Shown here: positions 9,220-17,048 of the stretch, in pieces
Layout of the letters: every line of letters begins with the position of its first letter
Position numbering within the stretch: position 1 is the stretch's first letter
Translations under genes and position numbers: made by a program
The notes under the pieces: generated by a model
What the model saw: the letters and a program-made list of their open reading frames with translations, nothing else
Told to the model about the DNA's origin: nothing
Database searches by the model: none
Source: a virus
Virus record (IMG/VR): IMGVR_UViG_3300009702_000785
Span: 1-64,000 of that record
Direction: 5' to 3' (one strand)
Length of the DNA stretch: 64,000 nucleotides

Positions 9220-9866
9220 TATTTTTCTGCCTTGAGTTGTTCTTCCATGAGTTTGCGTGCTTTTCTATTTTCGGCTGAACGCCTCCCATATATTCTATTC
9301 GAGAACGATGACATCAAAGACAGAATATCTTCTACCAATTCCTGCTCATAGGAAGTGCCGATTATCTCACTCATCCACTCAATCTCTACATCGTGACTGG
9401 AAAAGTAGTCTTTCAGAAAGCCAACCATAAAGCGTGAGAGTCTGTCCTTGTGCTCCACGATAACCTTGTCAATCTTCTTCTGTTCAATCAGTTTGAAAAG
9501 ACGACGGAGTTTAGGTCTATCGTCCTTCATTCCTGAACCGACTTCTTCAAAGGTCTGAATGACGTTGTATTTCTTATCTACGCAGTATTTGAGAATGCGA
9601 CCTGTCTGACGTTCAAGGTCTCCCTTCTGTTTTTGTTCGTGAGAAGAGACCCGTGCATATACTGCAACACGAGTGCGACCATCTTTCTCTTTCGAGTCGG
9701 AAGTCTCACCCACGAATTTATCTATATCACAGACTCGATAACGACGGTGGTTTCCACCAGTCTTGATGGGAGTGAGGATGCCTGATTTATCCCATTCTCG
9801 GAGTGTATCAATGCAGACACCTAAACGGTCTGCTGCTTTTCCTATACTAATCAGTTGCTTGCTCAT
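9219..9866 (-). CDS. tnpA: IS607-family serine recombinase (MerR HTH plus resolvase domain)
   Basis: 215 residues. An N-terminal MerR-like helix-turn-helix (ISIGKAADRLGVCIDTLREW, then GNHRRYR) is joined to a small serine resolvase catalytic domain. The nucleophile is the Ser in VYARVSSHEQKQ, with the conserved arginines in LERQ and DRLSR and the helix-E region at the C terminus. Length and architecture match IS607 TnpA. It catalyses element excision and insertion through a serine-DNA intermediate. Confidence 0.88.
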   Translation of the reverse strand: MSKQLISIGKAADRLGVCIDTLREWDKSGILTPIKTGGNHRRYRVCDIDKFVGETSDSKEKDGRTRVAVYARVSSHEQKQKGDLERQTGRILKYCVDKKYNVIQTFEEVGSGMKDDRPKLRRLFKLIEQKKIDKVIVEHKDRLSRFMVGFLKDYFSSHDVEIEWMSEIIGTSYEQELVEDILSLMSSFSNRIYGRRSAENRKARKLMEEQLKAEK

Positions 9867-10116
9867 TCCCTGTTAACTCCATATCTTCAAACAGGGCGAG
9901 CCAGCGGTCGTATTGCTTTTGAAATTCCTCTGGAGTAGGAATTTCGTCATCAGCGAAATCGAACAACATGGGGAAGACTCTTCCGTCATCGAGTTCAAAT
10001 TCGGTTTTAGTAACTCTGACAACCATTGGTCGCTCCTTCTTGACTCTGGACTTTCGTGATGTCCTTTGAGTCTTATTCTCCGTGCGACCCGTAGATTCCT
10101 TCTTCTTTCTGGACAT
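9847..10116 (-). CDS. Small charged protein of unknown function
   Basis: 89 residues: a basic N terminus (SRKKKESTGRTENK) and an acidic C-terminal half (FADDEIPTPEEFQKQYDRWLALFEDM). It ends 20 bases inside the recombinase start, so its last codons may have been altered by the element's insertion. It lies downstream of the methyltransferase genes on the same strand. No domain recognised. Confidence 0.5.
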   Translation of the reverse strand: MSRKKKESTGRTENKTQRTSRKSRVKKERPMVVRVTKTEFELDDGRVFPMLFDFADDEIPTPEEFQKQYDRWLALFEDMELTGNEQATD

Positions 10117-10134
10117 TTTTCAAGATTTCTCCAC

Positions 10135-10698
10135 TTATTCAAAAATATACATGTTCTTGCCGAAAACTTCCTCATCCACAGGCAATTTCACTTCATCCAG
10201 AGTGCCACGTTTAACCAAATCCATCCATTCCTGCACATTGCGGTTATTTACCTTGTTCTTGAAAGAGAAGTCATATTGCAAGGAACCTTTGGGGTATTTC
10301 TTGGAGTTCAAGAATACAATATTCTGAAAAACAGCCTTGATATGATCCTCAGTAATCGGCTCAAAGATGCTGATAATCTTCAGTAGTCTCATCCGACATT
10401 CTCGGATATTGTCTCGCATGATATCGACACCATATATGCATCTGAGAGCTTCCAAAGGTTTGTGATTTCGTTTAATCTTACGAATCAGCACCCAGACCAA
10501 AAAGTTACCGTTACCACAGGCAGGGTCACAGAATGTTTTTCCTTTTTTCCACACTTCTCGTGGTAATTTGGCGAGCATCTTATTTACGAGAGCGTTTGGA
10601 GTGAAGACTTCGGCTGTTTGTTTTAGCCTGTCTTCCCTTCTTTCACCGTGTATTTCATGCTCTAACTGTGCTGTTTCCATTATACGAACTCTTTCCAA
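10135..10698 (-). CDS. N6-adenine methyltransferase-like protein with motif I only
   Basis: 187 residues. It has VFTPNALVNKML followed by the SAM-binding motif I FCDPACGNGNFL and a second strand YGVDIMRDNI, as in class I N6-adenine DNA methyltransferases. No NPPY motif IV follows; the protein ends about 80 residues later in a charged tail. The gene overlaps the NPPY-containing gene by 19 bases and is co-transcribed. It may supply the SAM-binding half of a two-chain enzyme, or be a truncated copy. Confidence 0.65.
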   Translation of the reverse strand: MERVRIMETAQLEHEIHGERREDRLKQTAEVFTPNALVNKMLAKLPREVWKKGKTFCDPACGNGNFLVWVLIRKIKRNHKPLEALRCIYGVDIMRDNIRECRMRLLKIISIFEPITEDHIKAVFQNIVFLNSKKYPKGSLQYDFSFKNKVNNRNVQEWMDLVKRGTLDEVKLPVDEEVFGKNMYIFE

Positions 10699-11900
10699 AA
10701 GTCGGCTCTGAAGTATTTGAACATTCTCCAGTCAATACGAAATCCACTCCACCGCACAGTCTCCAGAAATTCATAGAAAGCATCGGATTCAAGTGCTTTC
10801 TTTAAGTTTTGGGCTTCATTTTTGCTTTTCACAACGAGCCCCATCGCCTGTTGGGTGATGCCAAAATCTCCATCCATATCAACAATAACTTGCCAAGGTC
10901 TTCTGGCTTCGCCAAAAATTACCTTCGGAGTTCCAAAAAACCGCCCCTTACGGGATGAATGCCAATATCTAATTTCCTCTTTGCTTGTAGCATGGACACA
11001 TGGATGTTTGAATCTTCCGCTTTTTTCTTCTTTCATCCAAGATTTCCGAGTCTCATATTCCTTATAACTGAATAAAACTTCGCACTTGTCTTCTCCATCT
11101 TTAGCCAATAATCCACATAAAAACTCGAACTTACTATTGGGGAGAAAAGGAAGATTCTGCAAATCTATTTCCCTCTTTTTCCCTGTAATATCTTTAACAG
11201 TAGTTGGGCAAGTCGAAGTTCCCTTGTGTAAAATGTACCAATCATAAGGTGTGGAAGCCTTGAATGTTTTCATGCCATCCGATTCATTGTGAAGCTCAAG
11301 GTATTGCACATTGTGAGACGTAATAATGGGCCAGAGTTCATTATCTGGCTTTCGCCAAATAGATGGGTGTACATGACAAAGATGACCATCTGTGTTAGAT
11401 ATTTTCAATGACAAGTCAACAAACTTATCCCATAACGTATTTCTCGATCCACTACCACCATTCTTTTTGTTAGTTTTAACAGGTGGCTGATATGGGGGGT
11501 TCATTACGACAACATCAAATTTCTTCTTCGGTTCAGGCATTATTTCCACTCCTCTTTTCTTCGAGTAGGTCACTGTCAGCGTCTTGCAGCCCATTGCTTT
11601 GGCTGCGTCAAGTTTTTTTTCGGCATCGGCAGCAAAGGTGATTTTGGTGGGCTTGACTCGGAAAGTGTCTAACAAAACATCTACAAATTCCAAGTTGAAC
11701 AGCACAAGTATATTACTATTTTTGAGATTTCTGAACTCAGAAACCTTCCTCAAAATATCTTCACACAACCAGAACGGTGTATGCACAACCTGCAACTGCC
11801 CATCATCTTTATAAGTGGCAAGTTTCTCAATGTACGGTCGAAGCCCATTCTGCTGAAAAGACTTGGAATTATGAATTTTGTCAGCAAATGCAAGTGTCAT
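10680..11900 (-). CDS. Eco57I-like N6-adenine DNA methyltransferase with NPPY
   Basis: 406 residues. The catalytic motif IV (FDVVVMNPPYQPP) is followed by a Ser/Gly-rich loop, a LWDKFVDLSL helix and a C-terminal target-recognition-like region (FGEARRPWQVIVDMDGDFGITQQAMGLV), as in Eco57I-type enzymes. The region where motif I should be (NSNILVLFNLEFVDVLLDTF) lacks the DPxxGxG signature. Motif I is intact in the next gene instead. ATGA overlap with the helicase gene. Probable role: host-type DNA modification in a restriction-like system. Confidence 0.75.
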   Translation of the reverse strand: MTLAFADKIHNSKSFQQNGLRPYIEKLATYKDDGQLQVVHTPFWLCEDILRKVSEFRNLKNSNILVLFNLEFVDVLLDTFRVKPTKITFAADAEKKLDAAKAMGCKTLTVTYSKKRGVEIMPEPKKKFDVVVMNPPYQPPVKTNKKNGGSGSRNTLWDKFVDLSLKISNTDGHLCHVHPSIWRKPDNELWPIITSHNVQYLELHNESDGMKTFKASTPYDWYILHKGTSTCPTTVKDITGKKREIDLQNLPFLPNSKFEFLCGLLAKDGEDKCEVLFSYKEYETRKSWMKEEKSGRFKHPCVHATSKEEIRYWHSSRKGRFFGTPKVIFGEARRPWQVIVDMDGDFGITQQAMGLVVKSKNEAQNLKKALESDAFYEFLETVRWSGFRIDWRMFKYFRADFWKEFV

Positions 11901-13585
11901 TTTGCCCTCCTAAAAAGGCTTTTGATAACGTCTTTGTTCCCAGTTTTCAGTTGTTTCACAAATTCGTCAGAGTAACAATGTTGTTCGTCTGATATTTCAT
12001 CAATTTCTATGCGATGATAGAACTGTAAAACATCTTGCTGGGTGATCCCTCTCATGCTCGGCGGTAAAGAATCATCTGGATCATCGGTAGGAGCAGGTTG
12101 CAAATTTGCTGGATTTACTAATTCTGATGGGTCAAACGCATAGTCACTGCGAAGATTTACGAGCCAGTCACGATATCGCTTGTAAAAATCTTCCTTATCC
12201 TCAAAACAATAAGGAACAATAACATCATATTTGGGCTTCACGTAGTTGACATAATCACCAACTTGTAGTTCTCCAGATTCTATACGCTCTCTGTCAAATG
12301 GGTGTAATCTCGCCCCTCTTCCAATGTTCTGCTGAAACTTAGTGAGATTACATGCTCGTAGAAACACAACGCCAGTCAGCATAGGAATATCTAATCCCAC
12401 ACCAATCATATCAACGTGAAAGATAATTGCTTCATCAGTGTCCTTCATGTCCCAAACAGAGTGTAAAAATTCTTCTTTGCGTCGATTGGAAACCAACTTG
12501 TAGTGATGACCATCAAACTCAATTCCCCAATCAACACATAACCCGTAAATCTTGATATTAGGGTTGGACTTTCTAAGTTTTTTGAACTGTCGAGATTCAA
12601 ACAACCCCCTCATATTGCCTTGTCCATTACATACGACGAGCATTTTAGCACCAATCATATCTGGGTAATCTGACCGTCGCTTCACGACTTCTCGGTGTTT
12701 TGTAAAAGCCTGATAAATCATATCTGCCTGAGCATTGAATGCTCTTGAATCGACATCTGGTGTGATATTAGAGAACTCAAATTCATCATCAATGTCGAGT
12801 ATGCCGTCAATTTCTGGATTTGTTCCTACTATGTGCAGAACTGGACCAACAATGGCTCCTGCTTCGATTAGTTCTCTTGGGGAACGTCTAAATACAACAG
12901 GTCCGTAAACATCCTCATTGTTCATTCCTTTGCCTTTAGAGGATGCTGTTATTCTGGGGGTAGCAGTTGCGAAGACTTTTTTGTCTGCATCCAACTCAGT
13001 CGCTGCGAAGAAATCATCTTCACAAACTAAAAGCTCCGACTTTCCAGTTGGAAGAAAGTGTGCTTCGTCATAAAAAGAAAAATCAACGTGAAAGCCTGCT
13101 TGACGTACAGACTTGTTAGAATGATAAGTCGATATCACAAGAACGTTGTAATTAGAGCGAACCAAGAAGTCTACTCGATCCCGTAGTTTCTTGGGATTTG
13201 TTGTACTATAAGCAGGAATTGTGCCTTTAGTACCAGCCTTCTTATGGGCTTTTTCGTATTCAATTCCTGTCTTTCCAACAGGATCAGAACCTACAAAAAT
13301 CAGATGCCACTTTCTTTTACCTTTTCTGTTCTTATTTAGATGAGCATTGCAAGCCTTCGCCCACTGTTTGTTCAAAATAAGACGTGGCGTGAAGAAAACA
13401 GAGACGAATGGAGTGCTCTTTATTTGAGCAAGCCGAAACGCTATTTCACGACCTATAACCCCCTTGCCGCCTGCTGTGGGTAAATCCAGTCTACCTTTGA
13501 CAATTTCATCGGGAAGAAAGGAGAAAACTGCTTCCTCCTCATAATCCCACAGTTGCTTGATGTCGTCTCTGATATCTCTACTCAT
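11897..13585 (-). CDS. SF2 DEAH helicase, restriction-enzyme type
   Basis: 562 residues. Motif I is PTAGGKG (lysine present, but Gly where Ser/Thr is usual), motif II YDEAHF, motif III ATATPR, and motif VI QNIGRGARLHP. The arrangement resembles the translocase subunits of type I, type III and ISP restriction enzymes. It starts 8 bases inside the nuclease gene end and overlaps the methyltransferase start. It probably moves on DNA and couples to the neighbouring nuclease. The unusual motif I could weaken ATP binding. Confidence 0.8.
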   Translation of the reverse strand: MSRDIRDDIKQLWDYEEEAVFSFLPDEIVKGRLDLPTAGGKGVIGREIAFRLAQIKSTPFVSVFFTPRLILNKQWAKACNAHLNKNRKGKRKWHLIFVGSDPVGKTGIEYEKAHKKAGTKGTIPAYSTTNPKKLRDRVDFLVRSNYNVLVISTYHSNKSVRQAGFHVDFSFYDEAHFLPTGKSELLVCEDDFFAATELDADKKVFATATPRITASSKGKGMNNEDVYGPVVFRRSPRELIEAGAIVGPVLHIVGTNPEIDGILDIDDEFEFSNITPDVDSRAFNAQADMIYQAFTKHREVVKRRSDYPDMIGAKMLVVCNGQGNMRGLFESRQFKKLRKSNPNIKIYGLCVDWGIEFDGHHYKLVSNRRKEEFLHSVWDMKDTDEAIIFHVDMIGVGLDIPMLTGVVFLRACNLTKFQQNIGRGARLHPFDRERIESGELQVGDYVNYVKPKYDVIVPYCFEDKEDFYKRYRDWLVNLRSDYAFDPSELVNPANLQPAPTDDPDDSLPPSMRGITQQDVLQFYHRIEIDEISDEQHCYSDEFVKQLKTGNKDVIKSLFRRAK

Positions 13586-14231
13586 TCGATTCTAATGCCT
13601 TCAACCAAGAGTCTCTGAATGTGTTCCAAAAATGAAGATTATTGTCAACTTTTCGTCGCAAATCTCGTCTGGTAATTTCGTGAACTTCTGGCAACATAAA
13701 ACCTGCCGCGTTCACACCTAAACATTTCCCAGAATGGATGACTGTCATATTACATTTTCCATTTTCATCAGGTATCGAGTCAACTCCAAAGCCACCAATA
13801 TCTGGATGGGAATAAGAATTTTTGGCAAAATTCCCCAGATGGTCGTTATTAGTGCTTAGTTCATGATTCGCTTGTCGATATTTGAATTGCACGGTGTGGA
13901 TTTTGCCGTTTAGACCAAGACCGCTACCATCTACACCTCGGTCTTCTCCCTCTTCTATTACGTTATAGGATGTAGGTTCGATACCAACTTTTTTGTCGGT
14001 GCCAAATACTCTTATGAAGCATTCGCCAAATAGCTCGAATCCATCCCCTTTGTATTGATTGAGAAGTTCTTCATCGGCAGGTCTAATCCATCCGTCATCT
14101 GGACCTGTAGCATAACGTTCTGCTTGTTTTTCAAGTCTGTTGGCAAAAGTGTTAAAAAGGGTACAATCTTGAAGCAGACCAACTGGGTCAATGCATCGAT
14201 GCAGAAACGGATGCGTTAATTGAACAATCAT
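13578..14231 (-). CDS. PD-(D/E)XK-type nuclease of the restriction-like operon
   Basis: 217 residues. The segment YKGDGFELFGECFIRVFG, then RGVDGSG, then HTVQFKYRQ gives the E...D...QxK arrangement of restriction-endonuclease folds (Mrr-like). First gene of the operon, with a GGAG site seven bases before its ATG and a promoter at 14273-14302. It is probably the cleavage subunit working with the helicase. The C-terminal ~90 residues are unassigned. Confidence 0.65.
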   Translation of the reverse strand: MIVQLTHPFLHRCIDPVGLLQDCTLFNTFANRLEKQAERYATGPDDGWIRPADEELLNQYKGDGFELFGECFIRVFGTDKKVGIEPTSYNVIEEGEDRGVDGSGLGLNGKIHTVQFKYRQANHELSTNNDHLGNFAKNSYSHPDIGGFGVDSIPDENGKCNMTVIHSGKCLGVNAAGFMLPEVHEITRRDLRRKVDNNLHFWNTFRDSWLKALESNE

Positions 14232-14272
14232 GTTTCGTCTCCAGAGTCATTCTCTTCACACACCACGCTCTC

Positions 14273-14302
14273 ATTATACCATTCAACTGCCAGAGAAAAC
14301 AA
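14273..14302 (-). promoter_or_regulatory. Promoter of the restriction-like operon
   Basis: On the minus strand: TTGTTT, an 18-base spacer and TATAAT, with an extended -10 (TGGTATAAT). The transcript would start about 35 bases before the nuclease ATG. The ATGGTATAAT core is also seen upstream of genes at 48532 and 57138. Confidence 0.6.
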
Positions 14303-14355
14303 ATTTCTCCAACATATTCTCAGATTTCCGTAGATTTTTCAGAACAGTTCTTTAA

Positions 14356-14709
14356 CCCCTTACTTCCGCAGAAGATGCGTTAAAATCAATCCTAGAGGCT
14401 CTGGGATACCTTGTAGTCCCATTTAATCACAGGACAAACGTTGATCCTGCAAATATTGTCTATATGCAGATGCCTGTGCACAGATATGCTGTGGATTTTG
14501 CTCTGCCGTCTGCACATATTTGTTTAGAAGCAGACGGAGATTGGTGGCATCGAGCCGCCCAGAAGAAGTTGAGGGATCGCAACCGTGACGTTAAAATACG
14601 CACACTGGGATGGCAGGTACTTCGGTTCCAAGCCAAGATACTAGAGAAATACCCCTCCATTGCTATTGAACAGGTCAGGCGAGGTATTGAAGGATTACAA
14701 ACAGTCTAA
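14356..14709 (+). pseudogene. DUF559/Vsr-like endonuclease fragment
   Basis: The frame opens after a stop at 14353-14355 with no start codon until ATG 14464, yet the 36 codons before that ATG (LTSAEDALKSILEALGYLVV) are the normal N-terminal helix of this fold. The core AVDFALPSAHICLEADGDWWH, then RDRNRDVKIRTLGWQVLRF, matches the D...ExD...RF pattern of DUF559/Vsr-like nucleases, often fused to the C terminus of homing endonucleases. It is therefore probably the tail of a larger gene that lost its front, or a free short copy starting at 14464. Confidence 0.65.
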
Positions 14710-14748
14710 TGCTACGAGATTACGTTCATAGGTTTTGAGAGAAAGAAA

Positions 14749-15103
14749 CCCCTTCCTTTATGGAAGGGGGAGGAGTATAATGCACCACTGCTTTGCTCTT
14801 TGCTTTGCTCTTTCAAAAGTCAATAGGTATCTGGTTGTTCTGAAAAACAGTTCCTTCAGGACGTAAAACCTAGTAAGGTCGCCGTTTAAGTTCTCAGTTA
14901 ATTCTCCTTAAGGCACTTCCTTTGGAAGAAAACGGTTTCACGGGAGTTATGAACTTAAACATTCTCAAAAGGCTATATGTTTTTTGAGAGGGCTGATTCA
15001 AGTCTATGGTTCTGTTAAGAATCATTGTAAAGCCTTACGCTCTCTACTTAATCCTTGCTTTGAGATTAAGAGATTGAGCAATCCCCTCCCTTTATGGGAG
15101 GGG
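14749..15103. mobile_element. Non-autonomous hairpin-ended element (IS200/IS605-like)
   Basis: A perfect hairpin at 14749-14769 (CCCCTTCC, loop TTTAT, GGAAGGGG) and a second at 15083-15103 (CCCCTCCC, same loop TTTAT, GGGAGGGG) bound about 355 bases without a gene. Two subterminal palindromes sharing a loop are also the ends of the IS200/IS605 element at 21620-23342. No transposase lies inside, so it would need one in trans. The right hairpin forms the last codons of the sigma-factor gene. Confidence 0.6.
14770..15082. ncRNA. Probable structured RNA inside the non-autonomous element
   Basis: The interval has no gene but has several possible helices: GTTTAAGTTC (14884-14893) with GAACTTAAAC (14951-14960), CTTCC/GGAAG (14916-14928), and TCTCAAAA (14963-14970) with TTTTGAGA (14982-14989). 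A tandem 12-base repeat GCTTTGCTCTTT lies at 14790-14813. Such RNAs inside transposon ends can be omega-RNA-like guides; strand and identity are not determined. Confidence 0.4.
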
Positions 15104-15871
15104 TTCTTGAACTAAGGTCTTATCTTGCTTGAGAGCAGACCTGATCTTGGCAAGAGCGATGTTTTGAATCTGCCGCGCTCGCTCTTTAGTTACCTCATAG
15201 CAGTTGCCAATCTCAACCAGCTTCATGCCTTCAGAAAAACGCATATGGACTACTTCCTGTTCTTGATCTGTTAATCCACTGTAGTTCACGGCAACTTTTA
15301 TACGGTCAACCAGGAAGTCGATTTTACCATCATTCTCCAGAGATTTATCTGGCACATCGATATCCGAAACATCCAGTATAGGCGAACGACTCAGCAAGGA
15401 TGCAACGTGGTTGTACTGATGCAACAATGCCCTGTAAGCATAAGTCGAGAATCGATGGCCACGCCACGGATCAAAGCATTCAACTGACCTGATTAGGGTC
15501 ATGCTGCCAGCGCTGATGAATTCAGTTTTGTCTCGATATACTGCGGCACAAGTTGACTTACGCAGACATTCATAAACTAGACCCATATTCCCTGAGACCA
15601 GACGGTTTCGCAAGAGCATAAACATCTGATACCAGAACTTGATCCGCTTACTACCTTCATTCTGTGCCTTGTAAAGACGGAACTTTACAAAGTGGAAAGC
15701 CTTGAAGTATGCCTGCTCATCTGGGATGGGTGAGGTATCCTTACTGAAAGCAGTTGTGATCGGCTTGTCGTACAGATCGATAGGGTTCAGGTATTTCTTT
15801 GCGGCTCCCTTTTGTTCTAGCTCTTTTACATGTTGTTTGTTGTATTGATTGCAGGTTGTAGAAATAGCCAT
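15092..15871 (-). CDS. Sigma-70 family RNA polymerase sigma factor
   Basis: 259 residues from ATG 15871 (MAISTTCNQ), chosen because GGAGG lies eight bases upstream; a start at 15922 would add 17 residues. Region 2 is seen in the segment ending CFDPWRGHRFSTYAYRALLHQ, and region 4 in GLTDQEQEVVHMRFSEGMKL and VTKERARQIQNIALAKIRSAL, a helix-turn-helix for the -35 box. It probably directs host RNA polymerase to a class of phage promoters. The last residues (QEPLP) are encoded by the hairpin end of the neighbouring mobile element, so the tail may be recent. Confidence 0.88.
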   Translation of the reverse strand: MAISTTCNQYNKQHVKELEQKGAAKKYLNPIDLYDKPITTAFSKDTSPIPDEQAYFKAFHFVKFRLYKAQNEGSKRIKFWYQMFMLLRNRLVSGNMGLVYECLRKSTCAAVYRDKTEFISAGSMTLIRSVECFDPWRGHRFSTYAYRALLHQYNHVASLLSRSPILDVSDIDVPDKSLENDGKIDFLVDRIKVAVNYSGLTDQEQEVVHMRFSEGMKLVEIGNCYEVTKERARQIQNIALAKIRSALKQDKTLVQEPLP

Positions 15872-15892
15872 GCGGAAGCCTCCGAATTGGGT

Positions 15893-15938
15893 GTATCCTT
15901 TTGTACTTATAGGATACAACATTCTGGAGAAATGTCAA
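15893..15938 (-). promoter_or_regulatory. Sigma-factor promoter with overlapping inverted repeat
   Basis: Minus strand: TTGACA (15933-15938), 16 bases, then TATCCT (15911-15916). An inverted repeat GTATCCT/AGGATAC (15893-15899 and 15911-15917) covers the -10 box, forming either an operator or a 5' hairpin. This suggests control of the sigma gene at its own promoter. Confidence 0.55.
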
Positions 15939-15974
15939 GAGGGACGGCAGAGAAATCTACCGTCCCTCTCAATT

Positions 15975-16352
15975 TTACCAATAGAGCCATCGAATGTTGT
16001 TTCGATAGCCAGGGAGGATCAAGTCCTCCCATTCGCCCGTCAGAAACGCTTTACGTATGGCTGCCTTTTCACGACTCCGCTGTTGGCGATTTTGATCCCG
16101 GCGAAATTCTGCTGGGACCGGCCCCATACCGCATTGCTCGTAGCAAACCCCGTAGTTCTCACGGACCCAACGATCACGCTTGTTGTGCCAGTGATCCCAT
16201 TCGGGATTTTTGTTCCACCATACCGTGCCCGGCACGGAGTAAGGTGGTTCAGGGTGGGTTTTGTCGTACAAGTCGTAGGCTGTGAAGCTTTGACACTTCC
16301 GAGTAGCCTTACGCAAGTCACGACGTTTCCCGTCGTTGTTGCTGTCACGCAT
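15975..16352 (-). CDS. Trp- and Arg-rich small protein, unknown function
   Basis: 125 residues, with AAGGAGA seven bases before the ATG. Rich in W, R, N and Y (PGTVWWNKNPEWDHWHNKRDRW), with two cysteines in YGVCYEQCG. No known domain recognised. A longer open frame exists on the opposite strand, but this one has the ribosome site and a protein-like composition, and it is co-oriented with its neighbours. Confidence 0.6.
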   Translation of the reverse strand: MRDSNNDGKRRDLRKATRKCQSFTAYDLYDKTHPEPPYSVPGTVWWNKNPEWDHWHNKRDRWVRENYGVCYEQCGMGPVPAEFRRDQNRQQRSREKAAIRKAFLTGEWEDLILPGYRNNIRWLYW

Positions 16353-16371
16353 TTCAGGTCTCCTTTGTAAG

Positions 16372-16425
16372 TTACCTAAAGCATAACAATCCTCCCCTTG
16401 CTACGAACCAGAACCATTTCATCAT
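16372..16425 (-). CDS. Possible 17-residue peptide
   Basis: ATG ATG at 16425-16420 opens MMKWFWFVARGGLLCFR, ending 20 bases before the next gene's start. Hydrophobic with basic residues, like a small membrane peptide. Weak ribosome site; may not be real. Confidence 0.3.
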   Translation of the reverse strand: MMKWFWFVARGGLLCFR

Positions 16426-16437
16426 GACATTACCCCT

Positions 16438-16548
16438 TTAGCCGACGAATAGCGATGAGATGGCGTTGAAAATACCGCCAAAGGTCAAAGCCCATAGGCC
16501 GGTGGCGAATACTGCAAAGCCTTCACCAAAAAACTTGAAAAAGTCCAT
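16438..16548 (-). CDS. 36-residue hydrophobic membrane protein
   Basis: ATG 16548 with an AGAGGAG site seven bases upstream. The product (MDFFKFFGEGFAVFATG and on to SSLFVG) is one hydrophobic helix with few charges. Small phage membrane proteins of this kind include holin-like and inhibitor peptides, but no role can be assigned. Confidence 0.5.
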   Translation of the reverse strand: MDFFKFFGEGFAVFATGLWALTFGGIFNAISSLFVG

Positions 16549-16664
16549 CTGATTTCTCCTCTAAAGAACTCTACTCTTGGTCGTTGTGACCACTTGCACA
16601 GGTACAGCCTACGAGGCTGAATCCTGACATTACAAAGTACATTATAAGGCATCCTGCTCCGAAG

Positions 16665-17048
16665 TCAAGAAAAAAACTTGGAAACGGCGTCCAACTCTTC
16701 AGAAGCCTTGGTGGGATCAGAAGTTGCGTGGGCGATGTTTTTGGGCAATTCGATAAAATTCACGAATCTACGTCTGAATGCCTCGACAATTTCCCTGCAT
16801 TTGGGTACTGCGTCGTCGCCCTCAACTTCGATAAGTACTGCTGGACCACTTATGATATGTTCGATATTGCGTGCGAAGAAGTCTTTGCCTTTATGTTCAG
16901 CATAAAGTGCTTCCGCCTCAGTCTTGCTTAGTGTTTTGCAGGTCATTCGTGAAATCTTCAGGTCTGTGTATTCAATCTCACTAATAACCAACCCGATTAA
17001 CTTAAGTTCAACACCATCAGGCTTGACCATTACGAGCGTTTTTTCCAT
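16665..17048 (-). CDS. ndk: Nucleoside diphosphate kinase
   Basis: 127 residues from ATG 17048 (MEKTLVMVKPDGV); the Shine-Dalgarno AAGGAAA favours this over the TTG at 17054. KTLVMVKPDG is the family's N-terminal strand, and ELPKNIAHATSDP holds the phosphorylated histidine in place of the usual NVVHGSDS. NDK moves the gamma-phosphate between nucleoside tri- and diphosphates, supplying dNTPs for replication. Slightly short, and the altered active-site context makes it divergent. Confidence 0.85.
   Translation of the reverse strand: MEKTLVMVKPDGVELKLIGLVISEIEYTDLKISRMTCKTLSKTEAEALYAEHKGKDFFARNIEHIISGPAVLIEVEGDDAVPKCREIVEAFRRRFVNFIELPKNIAHATSDPTKASEELDAVSKFFS

Larger units (their letters stand above)
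7044..9866 (-). mobile_element. IS607-like element with a DUF4238 passenger gene
   Basis: Three same-strand, overlapping genes: a MerR-HTH/serine recombinase (tnpA type of IS607), a DUF4238 gene, and a TnpB. IS607 elements normally have tnpA directly followed by tnpB; here the passenger sits between them with overlaps at both junctions. IS607 ends lack clear inverted repeats, so the exact boundaries are not seen; the given limits are those of the genes. A GGGAGA/TCTCCC hairpin at 7056-7077 marks the tnpB 3' end. Confidence 0.7.

Noticed and set aside
14749-15103. CRISPR array
   Set aside because: Only two palindromic ends and one short tandem repeat; no regular repeat-spacer pattern. None was seen elsewhere in the window.
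15849-16370. Long plus-strand frame opposite the 15975-16352 minus gene
   Set aside because: The minus-strand gene has an AAGGAGA site, fits the neighbouring operon and has protein-like composition; the plus frame has none.
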